This document shows, in pieces, positions 34,301 through 45,321 of a stretch of 64,000 nucleotides of DNA. The notes under the pieces were generated by a model. The model made no database searches. It was not told where the DNA came from and worked only from the letters and a program-made list of their open reading frames with translations. This DNA comes from Dasypus novemcinctus (Eukaryota > Chordata > Mammalia > Cingulata > Dasypodidae): the NCBI RefSeq assembly GCF_030445035.2, contig NC_080673.1:38002365-38066364 (forward strand), read 5' to 3'. Positions within the stretch are counted from its first letter, which is position 1, and each line of letters opens with the position of its first letter. A program made the translations under genes and the position numbers.

Positions 34301-36070
34301 GGATATTGATGTTTATGTCTTTCATAAGAGTCAGGAAATTTTTGGCCATTTTTTCCTCAAATATTCTTTCTGCCCCCTTTCTGTTCTCTTTTCCTTCAAG
34401 GACACCCATAATGTGTATGTTCATGTGCTTTGTGATATCATTTAATTCCTTGAAATCCCATTCAATTTTTTCCATTCTTTCCTGTCTGTTCTTCTGCCTT
34501 TTCAAGTGCAGATGCTGTCTTGTAATTCACTTATCCATTCCTGTACCCTTTCAAATCTGCTGTTATATACCTCTAATATAGTTTTTTTCTCATTTGTCTT
34601 TTTATTTTTTTAATAATAATAAATCTATGATACAATCATAAGTCTACTTTAGTCCATTGTTCATTTCTCAGTCTTATGGTTTGGGGATGGTGATGCCCAT
34701 TCTGTTTCTGATAGAGGGGGTGGTTTAGAACCCATAGGGCAGATGGATGGAACTATCTTGCTTGCAGTTGCAGACACTCTGTTCCTTGGGATGGGTGTTG
34801 TCCATCGTCATCTCCTTTTAGTTGTCCTGGGTGAGTTCAATGAACTGGAGAGTAGGTTGCAACTCTGCTAAGATTTAGGGCTCAACTGGCACATGGACAG
34901 ACCAAAGATTTAAGTCTCTGAGATATATATTTAACTAGTGCTAATTATGGGTTCAAATAAAAGGGCCAGAAGAGTCATGTGTAGGGAAACTATAAATGAG
35001 TCTAACTCTGTTACACTGGGGAGCATAAAATTCTGAAATAAGCCCCACTGACAGGGTGCTGAATTCTTTTAACTTGTCTGCCCTGCCTATAGGCAGGACA
35101 TCTCTAGAGCCCCCAGGAGCCCTGCTATTTGAGGCACTTTTTATTGTGGAAATCAAAGAGATCCTGTTGAGACATGCATAATGTACTTTTAATCTCATCC
35201 ATTGTGCCTCTCATTCCCATAAGATGTTACTTTTATTTGCAATATTTCAAACTATTCATGCTCACCCAGTATTTTTTTTAATATCCTTTATCTCTTTAGT
35301 CATATTTTCCTTCAACTCCTTGAATTGATTTAGGAGATCTGTATGAATATCATTGAATAGTTTTTAAATCCTGTCTCTTGTAGGGTTTTTAGTTTGTTTG
35401 TTTGGCTAGGACTTACCTTCCTGTTTCTTAGTATGGCTTGCAATTTTTTTGGCTGATGTCTACTCATCTGATTATGTTGGTGACTTTATGCTGATGGTCA
35501 ATTCTCTCTCTTGCTTAGTGATTTTGTTTCATTGCTTGTCTTTGATTTTTGGTTCAACTTATTAAGAATCTTTAAAATTAATCTATTTAAGTTATCAAAA
35601 TAAGACGAGGGAGTAGTAATGGGGTGCAGACCAGATCCAAGGGGTTCTGGGGACAGGGACAGAAAAAACTACCCAAAGCCTTTTTTCCCCTGGACTTTCC
35701 CAGTCTGCTGACAGATGGTGCACTTTGGGGACCCTTTCCATTGATGTCACTCTTTCAACTTCCGCTGGCTGGTATTTCTCAGCTGGTTAGAGCCACAGTT
35801 CAAAATGGGGCCCTGCTGTTTAAACTTGCTGAAGAGAAACCACACCAGCCCTCTATCCTTTCTCCCTCTTCCCAGGGAGGAGGACATCCATTCCCCTCTC
35901 AGTTGACAGCCATCAGCCACAGGTTTTAATGAGGCTGTTTGTTTATAGGATGGGGGAATGGGCACCATTCTCAGCCATGGGAGTAACACAGTTTTTGTTT
36001 CAGCCATTTTCTCTCTCTGACCCCACTCATTACATTCACTGATTTTCTTATGTTGCACTAACCCTATGCA
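31339..36070 (-). mobile_element. L1 retrotransposon, minus strand, internally deleted
   Basis: Reads right to left. 5'-UTR-like GC-richer sequence lies at 35600-36070, the ORF1 N-terminal region at 35195-35590, ORF1 RRM and middle part at 33990-34600, a short piece of the ORF2 endonuclease side at about 33400-33960, and the ORF2 C-terminal half plus 3' UTR at 31339-33370. The middle of ORF2 is missing. A family copy (G) sits in ORF1 at 34605-35190. Frame 34263-34505 reads FKELNDITKHMNIHIMGVLE, an ORF1 RRM landmark. No frame is intact. Confidence 0.78.
34605..35190 (-). mobile_element. L1-type retroposon (3'-UTR family), copy G, fragment
   Basis: Minus-orientation internal fragment collinear with 3380-3930 of copy B. 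It lacks the normal 3' end at the left, beginning instead after 'ttttattttttt'. It separates two parts of L1 ORF1. Confidence 0.75.
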
Positions 36071-36693
36071 CCAGGGATAAATTCCACTTCATTATGGTGT
36101 AGAATTCCTTAAATATGCTGATGCATTTGGTCTGCTAGTATTTTGTTGAGAATTTTTGCATCTATATTCACAAGAGATATTGGTTTATAGTTTCTTTTCT
36201 TTGCTATCTTTATCCGGTTTTGGTATGAGGGTGATGTTGGCTTCATAGAAGATTTAGGGAGAGTTGCCTCCTCTTCAATATTTTTTTAAAAGTTTGAGCA
36301 GAATTGGAGTTAAATCGAACTGGAATATTTGGTAAAATCCCCCTGTGAAGTAATCTGACCCTGTGCTTTTCTTTGTCGGGAGGTTTTTTATTACTGTTTC
36401 AATCACTTTCCCAGTCATTGGATTGTTGAGATCTTCTGTTTCTTCTTGAGTCAATATAGGTAGTTTATGTGTTTCTAAGAAGTTGCCCATTTTATCACAG
36501 TTATCTAATTTACTGGTATAGAATTGTTCGTATTATCCACTTACAGTTCTTTTTATTTCAGCAGGAACCATTTCATTCCTGATTTTCGTTATTTGTCTTC
36601 TCTTTTTGTCAGTACAGTTAAAGGTGTATTGATTTTATTGAACTTTTCAAGGAACCAACTTTTCATTTTGTTGAATCTATCATGCTTTTGTTT

Positions 36694-37153
36694 CAAGATT
36701 TATTTATTCTCCTCTGGCCCTGCAGTTTTTGCTGTCTGTGTTGTCTTCTCTTCTCATTTTCTCTCCTCTAGAATTCACTGGGATTCAATGCTGGAAACCC
36801 CTGATGTGGAGAGAGGTTCCCTGTCAATTGCGCCACCTCATTCCTGGTTTCTGCTGTGCTTCACCGTGACTCTCCCGTCTCTCTTTTTTGATGCACCATC
36901 ATCTTGCTGCATGACTCACCTGCATGTGCATTGGCTCACCATGTGGGCACTCATGCAGGCACTGGCTCATCACGTGGGCACTGGCTCACCATGTGGGCAC
37001 TTGTGTTCAACATGCCAGCACTCACACAGGCAGTGGCTCACTGCACGGGCATGCTTTCTCTTCCTCTTTTTCACCAGGATGCCCCAGGGAGAGAACCTGG
37101 GTCCTCCCATATGGTAGGCAGAAGCTCTATCACTTGAGCCCATCCTCTTCCCT
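36694..37153 (-). mobile_element. DAS-type SINE, variant body
   Basis: Minus-strand relative of the 1412-1916 SINE. The head is at the right ('gggctcaagtgatagagc' in complement) and the diverged 'gtgagccagtg' units are in the middle. Flanks 'tgcttttgttt' (36683) and 'tgctttgtttt' (37154) look like a target-site duplication with an indel. Plus-strand frames 36524-37268 are artefacts. Confidence 0.82.
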
Positions 37154-37883
37154 TGCTTTGTTTTCTATTTCATTTGTCTCTGCTCTAATATTTATTTCCT
37201 TCCATCTGATTACTTTGGCTTTAGTTTGTTCTATTTCTTCCAGTTTTGAGTTTAGGTATCTTATATGAAATCTTTCTTTTATAATGTAAGCATTTAGAGC
37301 TGTAATTTCCCCTTTCAGACCTGCCTTCACTGTGTCTATGACTTTTGCTATGTTGTATTTTCATTTTCCTCAAGGTATTTCATATTTTTGGTTCTCATTT
37401 TATCTTTAACCCATTGGTTGTTTAACAGCATGTTGTTTTATTTCCATGCATTTGTGAATTTTCCCTTTCTCCCTTTGATATTGATTTCTAGCTTTATTTC
37501 ATTGTGGCTGGAGAATATACATTGTATGATTTCAATATTTTTGTATTTGAGACTTGTTTTTTGACCCATCATATGGTCTATCCTGGAGAATGATCCATGC
37601 ACACTCAAGAAGAATGTGTATTCTGTTTCTATTGAGTTCTGTGTTCTAATTGGTTTGGCATATCATTCAAGTTCTGTACTTCCTGATCTTCAGACTAGAT
37701 GTTTCATTATTTACTGTGCTGTGTTAAAGTCCCTTATTATTAATATAGAACCATCAATTTCTCCCTTCAAATCTGTATTTACTTCCAGTATTTGGGGGTT
37801 CTGCAGTTAGGTGCATAAATATAACTGACACATCTTCCTGTTGAACTTTCCCCTTTATCAGTATATAACAGCCATCTTTGTCT

Positions 37884-38349
37884 TTTTTAACTGTTTTTTT
37901 TTTAAGAGGTTTTATTTTATTTTTTTATTTATTTTTTATTCCTCTCCCCTCCTCCTACCCCCCCCCCCCCCAGTTGTCTGTTCTCTGTGTCCATTAGCTG
38001 CATGTTCTTCGTTGTCCGCTTCTGTTGTCAGTGGCACGGGAATCTGTATCTCTTTTTGTTGCGTCATCTTGTTGTGTCAGCTCTCTGTGTGTGTGGTGCC
38101 ATTCCCAGGCAGGCTGCACTTTCTTTCACGCTGGTCGGCTCTCCTTACGGGGCGCACTCCTTGCGCATGAGGCTCCCCTACGCGGGGGACACCCCTGCGT
38201 GGCATTGTACTCCTTGTACGCATCAGCACTGCGCATGGGCCAGCTCCACATGGGTCAAGGAAGCCCGGGGTTTGAACCGCGTACCTCCCATGTGGTAGGT
38301 GGACGCCCTAACCACTGGGCCAAGTCCGCTTCCCTTTTTAACTGTTTTT
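37884..38349 (-). mobile_element. DAS-SINE with 15-bp target-site duplication
   Basis: SINE 37899-38334 in minus orientation, flanked by exact 'tttttaactgttttt' at 37884-37898 and 38335-38349. The T-rich complement of its tail and a C homopolymer near 37960-37971 lie at the left. Three overlapping plus-strand frames are artefacts. Confidence 0.94.
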
Positions 38350-40100
38350 GACCTTAAAGTCTATTTTACCTGATACTAGTATAGCCACCCCAGATCTCTT
38401 TTGGCTACTACTTGTATGGTATATATATATATATTTTCCATTTTTTCAGCCACAACCTACTTGTATGTTTCAATTTAAGGTGAATCTCTTGGAGACAACA
38501 TGTAGTTGGGTCATGTTTTTTTATACATTCTGCCAATCTCTTTCTTTGGAGAGTTTAATGCATTTACATTTAAAGTCACTACTGAAAATATAGGATTTTT
38601 TATTCTGCCATTTAGCCTTTGTAAGTCTTATACTTTTATCCCTCCCTTCTGTTAAAGCCTACTTTTATATTAATTTCCCTTATTGTAAGATACTGAGTGC
38701 CTTCTTATTTCTACCTGGATATATTTTTAATCTATTTTCCTTGTGGTTACCATAAGGTTAAAATTTACTATCCTAAACATATAACAATATCTGGTTTGAT
38801 ACCAACATAACTTTAAAAGCATGCACATATACTTTTCCTACACTCATCTCCCCCCCCACCACCACCACCACATTTTTGTACTTGTTACCACTTGGATAAC
38901 TCTGGACATTGTATGTCCACAAACCTAGATTTATCATTACACTTCTATGCATCTGCATATTAGCACCTGTAGGAAGTAAGAAGTGGAGCTACACACCACA
39001 CAGTACAATACAATAATACTGGTATTTATAATTGCCTTAATGTTTACCTTCACCAAAGTCTTTATTTTTTTTTTTTTATACCGCTTTGAACCACTGTCTA
39101 GTGTCCTTTCCTTTCAGTCTGAATAACTTTTAAACATTGCTTGTAAGGCAGGTTTAGTGGCAATGAACTACCTCAGCTTCTGTTTATCTCAGAATGTCTT
39201 AATCTTTCCCTCATTTTTGAAAGTCATGCTGGATATAAAATTCTTGCTGGTAGTTGTTTTCCTTCAGCATTTTAAGTATTTCAACCCACTACCTTCCTGC
39301 CCCCATGGTTTCTGATGAGAAATTGGTACTTCATCTAATTGGACTCCCTTGTCTATAACACACTGCTTTTCTCTTGCAGCTTTCAGAACTCTCTTTGCTC
39401 TTTATATTTGATATGGTAATCAGTATATGACAACATGTATTTTTCTTCATATTTATCCCATACGGTGGTCTCTGAGCTTCTTGGATATACATTTTCAGTC
39501 TCTGAGCTTCTTGGATATGCATATTCACATCTTTTGCTAAGTTTGGGAAGTTCTCTGCTAACAGTTCTTTGAATATCCTTCTGCTCCTTTTCTTTGTTCT
39601 CCTTCTGGGACTCTCATATGCATATTTTTTGGTGTGCTTTATGGTGTCTTATAGCTGTCTTAGGTTATTTTTAATTTTTTCCCCCTGATCCTCAGACTGA
39701 CTCATTGCAAGGGTCCTGTCTTCATGTTCACTGATTCTCTCTTCAGTCAGCTCCCATCTTGTCTTGAAGCCCTCTTGGGAAATTTTTGTTATTGTGGTCT
39801 TCATCTCCAGTAGTTGTTTGGTTCACTTTTAAAATTTCTCCTTACTTAGACTCTTATATTGTTCATTCATTGTTTTTCTTTATCTGTACTTTCCTTCATC
39901 TCCTCAAGAAGTTTTAAGATCATTTTCTTAAAGGTTTTGTTTGGAATGTTCACATTATTCTTTTTCATTGGTGTTTTCTGTATTTTTATCCTCTTCCTTT
40001 AGATGGATTATTATTTCCACTTTCTTTGTATTGTACTCTTTTACTGCACATTGAAGAGTTTGTTTTAAATTGCTAACCCTGTGTTTTACTTGCTGGGATG
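38350..40100 (-). mobile_element. L1 ORF1/inter-ORF region, degenerate
   Basis: Part of the long minus-strand L1. Recognisable old-L1 order includes 'catgtagttgggtcatg' (38499) and 'cattctgccaatctctttc' (38526). Also in order are 'catggtttctgatgagaaat' (39304) and 'gcttcttggatatgcatatt' (39507). The last phrase is locally duplicated: 'tctctgagcttcttggatat' occurs at 39469 and 39499. Microsatellite-like (CCA)n occurs near 38857. Confidence 0.6.
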
Positions 40101-40985
40101 TCTGTTTCTTGGTTTTCTAACAGGCTTGTGACAAGACAGACATTTACTTGAGCTTCATCACTCTTATCCAGGTCTTTCCAAGGCAAATGCAATGTGCGGG
40201 GTTTTCTGTCTTTCTGAGCCTCTTTTTTGTCCTGGGATTTTCCTTGTTATTTTGCAGTTCCCCTATTTACAGGATTTTGGTTGTTCCCTTTTTGCCAGAG
40301 ATAGATCTCCTTCTCTTAGGTATTTAAAGCTGGCAGGCCTTTTTCCCAGATTGTCAACCTCTACAGTTTATTACAGTTCTTTCATTGTCTCAGGCTGATT
40401 TTGCCTGGAGGGCACATTCTGGGAGGAGTGCCACCTCAGAGAGGGCTTCCCCAAGTCATTCTTTCCCAGCCAAAACAGGAGCAGGGACCCACCAAGGAGG
40501 CATAGATCAGGCCCAAAGTGCTCTGAGGAGGTGATTGGGAAGGGCACCAAAGCTTCTCAAATGGCTCCCAAAGCTGGGCTTTCCTGGCCTCCCCAGCAAA
40601 TGCACCCCTTCAGCCAACTGTCCCCTGCAACCCTAAGGAAGTGCTGCATCTTTAAATCTCCACAGCCACTGTCCCTGTCCAGGGAAGGTTAAAACAATGG
40701 CTCCAGTCACCTTTGTCTGGGATGGGATTGGAAACAATAGCTGTCCTTAAAGCCAGGACCCAAGAATCCTAATTTGTTAACCAAAAGCCATTAACAGTGA
40801 CCAGCTGAGCCTGTTCTTGGAAAAGAGGATTTTTATGTCCTTTTGTGTCACCAGTGAAGTAGGAAAGGCCTGGGCCCCAAGGCAATCTGCCATGAGTAGG
40901 AGATGGGCCCTGGTAGCCACCAGGTGAATAGGGCAATTTACAGTTTTTTACTGTATTTTATGAGCTTTTCCTCCTGCTCTCCTCT

Positions 40986-41465
40986 TGATGTGGGCTATGG
41001 GTGGAAGGCTCTTTGTCTCTTCAGAGATAACCTAAGCTGAAGGCTGTGGGTGTGGAACCGTAAGAGGCTGCAGTCCTGCCCTTAGGGACAATGACTACAG
41101 GCTCCAGTCCCAGGAAACAGTTTAACAATGCAAGAGCTATAAACTTTAAGTATTTAGGGGAAATGCAAAAAGTAAATATGCTAAAAGCTTATCTAGAATG
41201 TCTGGAGTCCTTGCTAAAAGCTTACCTAAGATGTGGAAGATAGATATGCTAATTGAAGCCTATTGAGAACTGAAACAAAGCAACCATTTGGCCTTTCCTC
41301 ATGGTATAAAAGACATTTGAAAATCTTGTTCAGGGCTCGGGGATTCAAACAGAAAGCTCCCGAGTCCGGCGGGCCGTCAATAAACCATTTTTCCTTCTCA
41401 AAATCATTCTTGAGTCCTGGCCTCTCTATACTCAAATAATTGAACTTCTCTCAAATTCTACAACA
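40986..41465 (+). repeat. Solo LTR, class I (gammaretrovirus-like), 4-bp target-site duplication
   Basis: A 480-bp LTR starting 'tgatgtgggc' and ending 'ctacaaca', flanked by 'ctct' at 40982-40985 and 41466-41469. It has a TATA box, TATAAAA, at 41305-41311. A GC-rich R/U5-like block ('cgagtccggcgggccgtc') leads into AATAAA at 41379-41384. The flanks on both sides are L1 5'-UTR-like sequence that reads on when the LTR is removed. No internal retroviral sequence adjoins it, so it is most likely a solo LTR left by LTR-LTR recombination. The left boundary is the less certain one. Confidence 0.75.
41305..41311 (+). promoter_or_regulatory. TATA box of solo LTR
   Basis: TATAAAA, 68 bases before the AATAAA signal, the spacing expected for the U3/R part of a short gammaretroviral-type LTR. 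Whether it is active cannot be told. Confidence 0.6.
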
Positions 41466-41715
41466 CTCTGGATGCTGCATAGTGTTTTTCTGGCCTCTGG
41501 AGTTTCAAAACAGTAGTTTTCAGATTGTTCCTGCCTGTTTAACAATTGTTTTGGTGGAAGGACTGGGTCTTGAAGCTCTGTTCTGCCATCTCCAGAAGCT
41601 TCCCCTAATTGCTTTTCTTTCATGGTGAGATACAATGTCTAATACACATTTATGGGACTTTAATGTACATCTTTTCCTGTGATATGCCTATTCATATATT
41701 TTATCCATTTTTTCT

Positions 41716-42003
41716 ACTGAGCTTGCAGCTGATCTTGGGAAGAGACCAGAACAGCTGAGACTGATACAAAAGGTCTAGAAAGAAATGAGCCCTGTGCCAG
41801 GAGACAGAGGACTGGAAGCCTGGAGGGAAAGGAGAGATCAGTGGCTATACTGCTTCAACACATCACAATTGACTTTGGTGAGAAAGGAACCTTAAGTTAG
41901 GACTTTCCACCGCCTTGGGACTGTAAGCTTTTACCCCAAATAAATACCTTTATAAAGGCCAACTTCTCTGGTACTTCGCATCAGTACTCTTTGGAGAATA
42001 CAG
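41716..42003 (+). repeat. Possible LTR (ERV-L/MaLR-like) 3' part
   Basis: Ends with 'ttaccccaaataaatacctt' and 'ggtacttcgcatcagtactc'. A similar end follows copy C at 6528-6590. An AATAAA at about 41939 fits an LTR polyadenylation site. Family not confirmed. Confidence 0.4.
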
Positions 42004-42944
42004 CTACCCAGATTTCCCAATACATTTATTGAAAGTTCTTTTCCTCATTAATGACACAATCTTTATCATATACTAAACTTCTATTTATTTTTGGTTTTAT
42101 GCTGTCTTTTCTGTACTATTTGTTTCCACCCATCTTACAATGGCACTCTTGTGGATACCTTTATCACAGCATTTCACACTGTTCTATAATCATTTACTTG
42201 CCTACTCTTCTCTCTAGTCCATACGTTCTTTGTGGCAAGGAATGTAACTTTTTCAAGTTTCTATGTCCAGAACATAGCATAAGCCTGAGATTCATTACTG
42301 AATAACTAAATGCAGTCTCTACCCTCATGAAAGGTCAAGAACAGAAATGCAAACATCATTAGATTTCTTACCCACCTACATAGGATGAAATCTCTGAAAC
42401 ACTTCTCACAATATCTTCTCATTTTTTAAAAGTAAACTAGAGAAGAGGGATAAGCCTAATCAACCATCCTAATCTTTCAAGTGACAAGGGATTTTAGGCA
42501 CGACAGACCATAAGAGGATGCAATCCATCTCAACCATGGTATCTTGCACAAAATTGCACACAGAATTTTAAACAGGACCAAAGTTAAGACAGTTTACCTA
42601 TCGAGTGAGTTATATCATATGGTAAAACTTAAGAGCTTGTAATCAACACACCAAGAAAGTCCTCATTTGGAACAAAAGCTTTAAATAACCATGCCATAAG
42701 ATTTAAAGCAGCAATAAATTATTAGCTATGTTCACATCAAGTGAAATTTTTGTGGTATGAACAAGATTAACTGCTCTTTCATATTTCATGGATCAATATA
42801 ACATCACAGAAAGGAGCAGTATTTGAGATGAATGTACTTATTCTATTATTTCTGACTGAAGGGAGAGGGATGAAAAACTGACACAAGGAAATGAGTACTA
42901 CACTCTTTGTATAATTATACCAAAACGATATCAACAACTATTTG
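42004..42944. other. Repeat-poor DNA with an L2-like piece
   Basis: Positions 42120-42305 resemble an L2-type 3' end ('ctctagtccatacgttcttt', 'gtccagaacatagcataagc', 'attactgaataactaaatg'). The rest is unassigned, with no gene. Confidence 0.4.
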
Positions 42945-43090
42945 AGGATCTTCAATTTGCCTGTTATTTTACCCTCAATACTATAAGGTATGCACAATTT
43001 TACAGACACGAAAAGTATGGCTTAGAGAAATTAAAAACTGTGTCCAAGTTCAAACTGCTATTACTTGACAAATCTAATACCAAAGCTTAC
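42945..43090 (-). repeat. MIR-like SINE fragment
   Basis: The order 'tataaggtatgcacaatttt', 'acagacacgaaaagtatggc' and 'ttagagaaattaaaaactg' is a decayed MIR in minus orientation (compare 'attttacagatgaggaaact'). Confidence 0.5.
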
Positions 43091-43339
43091 ACATTTCCCA
43101 TGGCTGGTAGGCTCTCTCAATTGTTTGAGATACATCTGTCAAAGTGAAAAGCTATTTGGAAACTCATAATTTATGATGTGGGCCATTCCAAACATTTTTA
43201 TCAAAACAAAATTAATGTGTGCTTTTCTTCTGGCCTGAAGTCTGAGTCAGCTCTGCATCCCAAGGGTTTTTACCACTGTAGCTGACAAAATAATGTTTGC
43301 TGAACTGATATGCACCTGTGAGTCATATACATGGAGGTT

Positions 43340-43745
43340 AAATAGCAAACTCAGGGAAACGGACTTTGGCCCAGTGGTTAGGGCATCCGTCTACCACATG
43401 GGAGGTCCGCGGTTCAAACCCCGGGCCTCCTTGACCCGAGTGCAGCTGGCCCATGTGCAGTGCTGATGCGCGCAAGGAGTGCCGTGCCACGCAAGGGTGT
43501 CCCCCGCGTGGGGGAGCCCCACACGCAAGGAGTGCGCCCCGTAAGGAGAGCCGCCCTGCGCGAAAGAAAGAGCAGCCTGCCGAGGAATGGCGCCGCCCAC
43601 ACTTTCTGTGCCACTGATGACAACAGCGGACAAAGAAACAAGATGCAGCAAAACGACACAGAAAACAGACAGCCAAGGGAGGGGAGGGGAATTAAATAAA
43701 TAAATCTTTAAAAAATAAATAAATAAATAAATAAATAGCAAACTC
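43340..43745 (+). mobile_element. DAS-SINE with 13-bp target-site duplication
   Basis: SINE 43353-43732 in plus orientation. It is one of the least decayed copies, with a clear B box ('gcggttcaaaccccg') and a (AAAT)n tail. It is flanked by exact 'aaatagcaaactc' at 43340-43352 and 43733-43745. Long antisense frames at 43338-43741 are artefacts. Confidence 0.95.
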
Positions 43746-45121
43746 TATGTAACTGACAGAGTTATATCAGGGGAAAAAGTAATGCTGGTCAAGTACAGTA
43801 CCTCCGCTAATTTAAGTTAGAAATTCTAAAGCTGTAACATGAAAATTATTTTATGGTTATATGGAATCAACCTTTAGAAGATGAAAAAACTGGAAGTAAC
43901 TTACTCTCCAAATAACTTCTGGAAACTTAAGTTCGTGGGAGAAAGATCTGCAACCATTTCAAATTTTATGTATGTAGATTTTACATTCCACACAAATGTA
44001 CACTGAGTTTATCGTCTTTCATACCTAATGTCTGGTATCTGAGAGTAGAAAGATTTTTGTCTCTGATGTTATGTAAACCATGAATAGAAATTCAATATAA
44101 ATGTATACACCACTGAACTTTTAATTGTCAAAATAAGTAGAAAGGGTAACTTCACTGTTTTCAACAAAATATATTGGTCCTTATAAAGGATTTTTCTTAC
44201 TATATTTTGTTTCTGTCAACAATATCCTTTTTTTTGGTCCCACAGAGACACTGAACTTATGGCTACTATATATATAATAAAGAAATTGCTCTCAAGAAAA
44301 GATCAAAATGATTAAGTGTGAAAGCTAAAGTTTCTGTGTGTATTCTAATAAAAATAAAACAAATGCATATTAGAAGCATCACAAATTTAATGTTAAAGAA
44401 TTTGAATCCAAGTACAAAAGTTAAACAACACATGATTTCAACATTAAAAAACCATAACACTTCTTACACAAACAACTACACAATGACTATCAAAAACGCA
44501 TATGAAGCATTAATATAAAAACATTAAATAAATTAACAGCAAAATTACAATTTATTTTTGTAACTATTAACTAAAATATTTATAGTTATTTTTAAGGACC
44601 ACAACAGTAGACAACTTTCTCTTTAGTACTGCACAAAATTTGCATCTTAATCTTTTTGGCTTCATCATTTCTTCTACATAATAGTCAGATGCTTCTGGAT
44701 AAATAATTGTTCTAATCTCCAATACAGATAGTGATCCTTGGCAATCAAATTTAGTATAACCATTGTCTGTAGGTGTTTTTATATTCATGAAATTGTATTA
44801 TGCAAAAAAAAAAAATTAACATAACCTGCTGGATTCTATTGCCCACTCAAGAATTAGAATTATTTAAAATCTGAAAGTTAAAAATAGTAGTTTGCTATAC
44901 CTTTATCAAAAGAAACCACTGAATATCTTTAAACTTTGCATTTTCACAAGTTCTACAACTGTATGTCATTCCAAATTATGGCTGATGTTTACAATGTTAA
45001 AATAAAAATATATATTTATCTTTTTAAAACCAAATGTGCAAACCCGATTTCAAAATGAAACAATATTTTAATTTTCATGTTTTACAAATACATTTTTGTA
45101 TTAATGTTTACAGTATTTTCT
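43746..45121. other. AT-rich DNA, possibly 3' UTR of a minus-strand gene
   Basis: No open frame of note. If the exon at 45122-45321 is the last coding exon, this stretch would hold its 3' UTR. Several TTTATT words (for example near 44551) would be AATAAA signals on the minus strand, but in DNA this AT-rich they carry little weight. Confidence 0.35.
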
Positions 45122-45321
45122 TCAGAAGAATGAGGCCTGATTGGAGATATAAAGTCGCTGTCCAACATGGCTGCCATTAGCAAGTGATATTGTTGGTGAC
45201 AAGGGATAGCTTGGATAAGAATAAGGCCTTGAAGTATAAGGAAGCACGCTGGGAGTCCCAGAAGAGAGGGTAGCACTAACAGGGGAAAGACTATTTATTG
45301 AGCTGCGACGGAAATTGTAGT
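45122..45321 (-). CDS. Candidate terminal coding exon of an unidentified host gene
   Basis: On the minus strand a splice-acceptor-like 'tatttatttacag' precedes an open frame of 65 residues ending in TGA at 45122-45124. The frame needs one base from the previous exon to complete its first codon. The peptide is rich in Ser, Pro and Tyr (for example SSINSLSPVSATLSSG, then RPYSYPSYPLSPTISL) and ends NQASFF. That is the composition of a disordered protein tail rather than of a repeat or random AT-rich DNA. It lies in a repeat-poor block and its GC content is above its surroundings. I do not recognise the protein. The open frame extends a little upstream to an ATG inside the presumed intron, so a chance frame cannot be excluded. 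Confidence 0.5.

Larger units (their letters stand above)
36085..41720 (-). mobile_element. Long L1 copy, minus strand, 3'-truncated, with nested SINEs and LTR
   Basis: Reads right to left. 5'-UTR-like sequence lies at about 40100-41640, ORF1-like and inter-ORF sequence at 38340-40100, the ORF2 endonuclease side at about 37160-38600, and the ORF2 reverse-transcriptase start at 36085-36690. Frame 36275-36490 contains KSTGSDYFTGGFYQ, a decayed form of the L1 RT motif around KxPGPDGF. Inserted later were a SINE at 36694-37153, a DAS-SINE at 37899-38334 and a solo LTR at 40986-41465. All frames are broken. Confidence 0.72.

Noticed and set aside
36524..37268. A 197-codon plus-strand frame with His/Thr-rich repeats
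   Set aside because: Antisense of a variant DAS-type SINE within minus-strand L1. The repeats are SINE units.
44567..44788. A 73-codon minus-strand frame with two Cys in RLRCKFCAVLKRK
   Set aside because: Considered as a small zinc-finger-like exon. There is no acceptor site and only one Cys pair, and it would fall in the presumed 3' UTR of the 45.1-45.3 kb exon.
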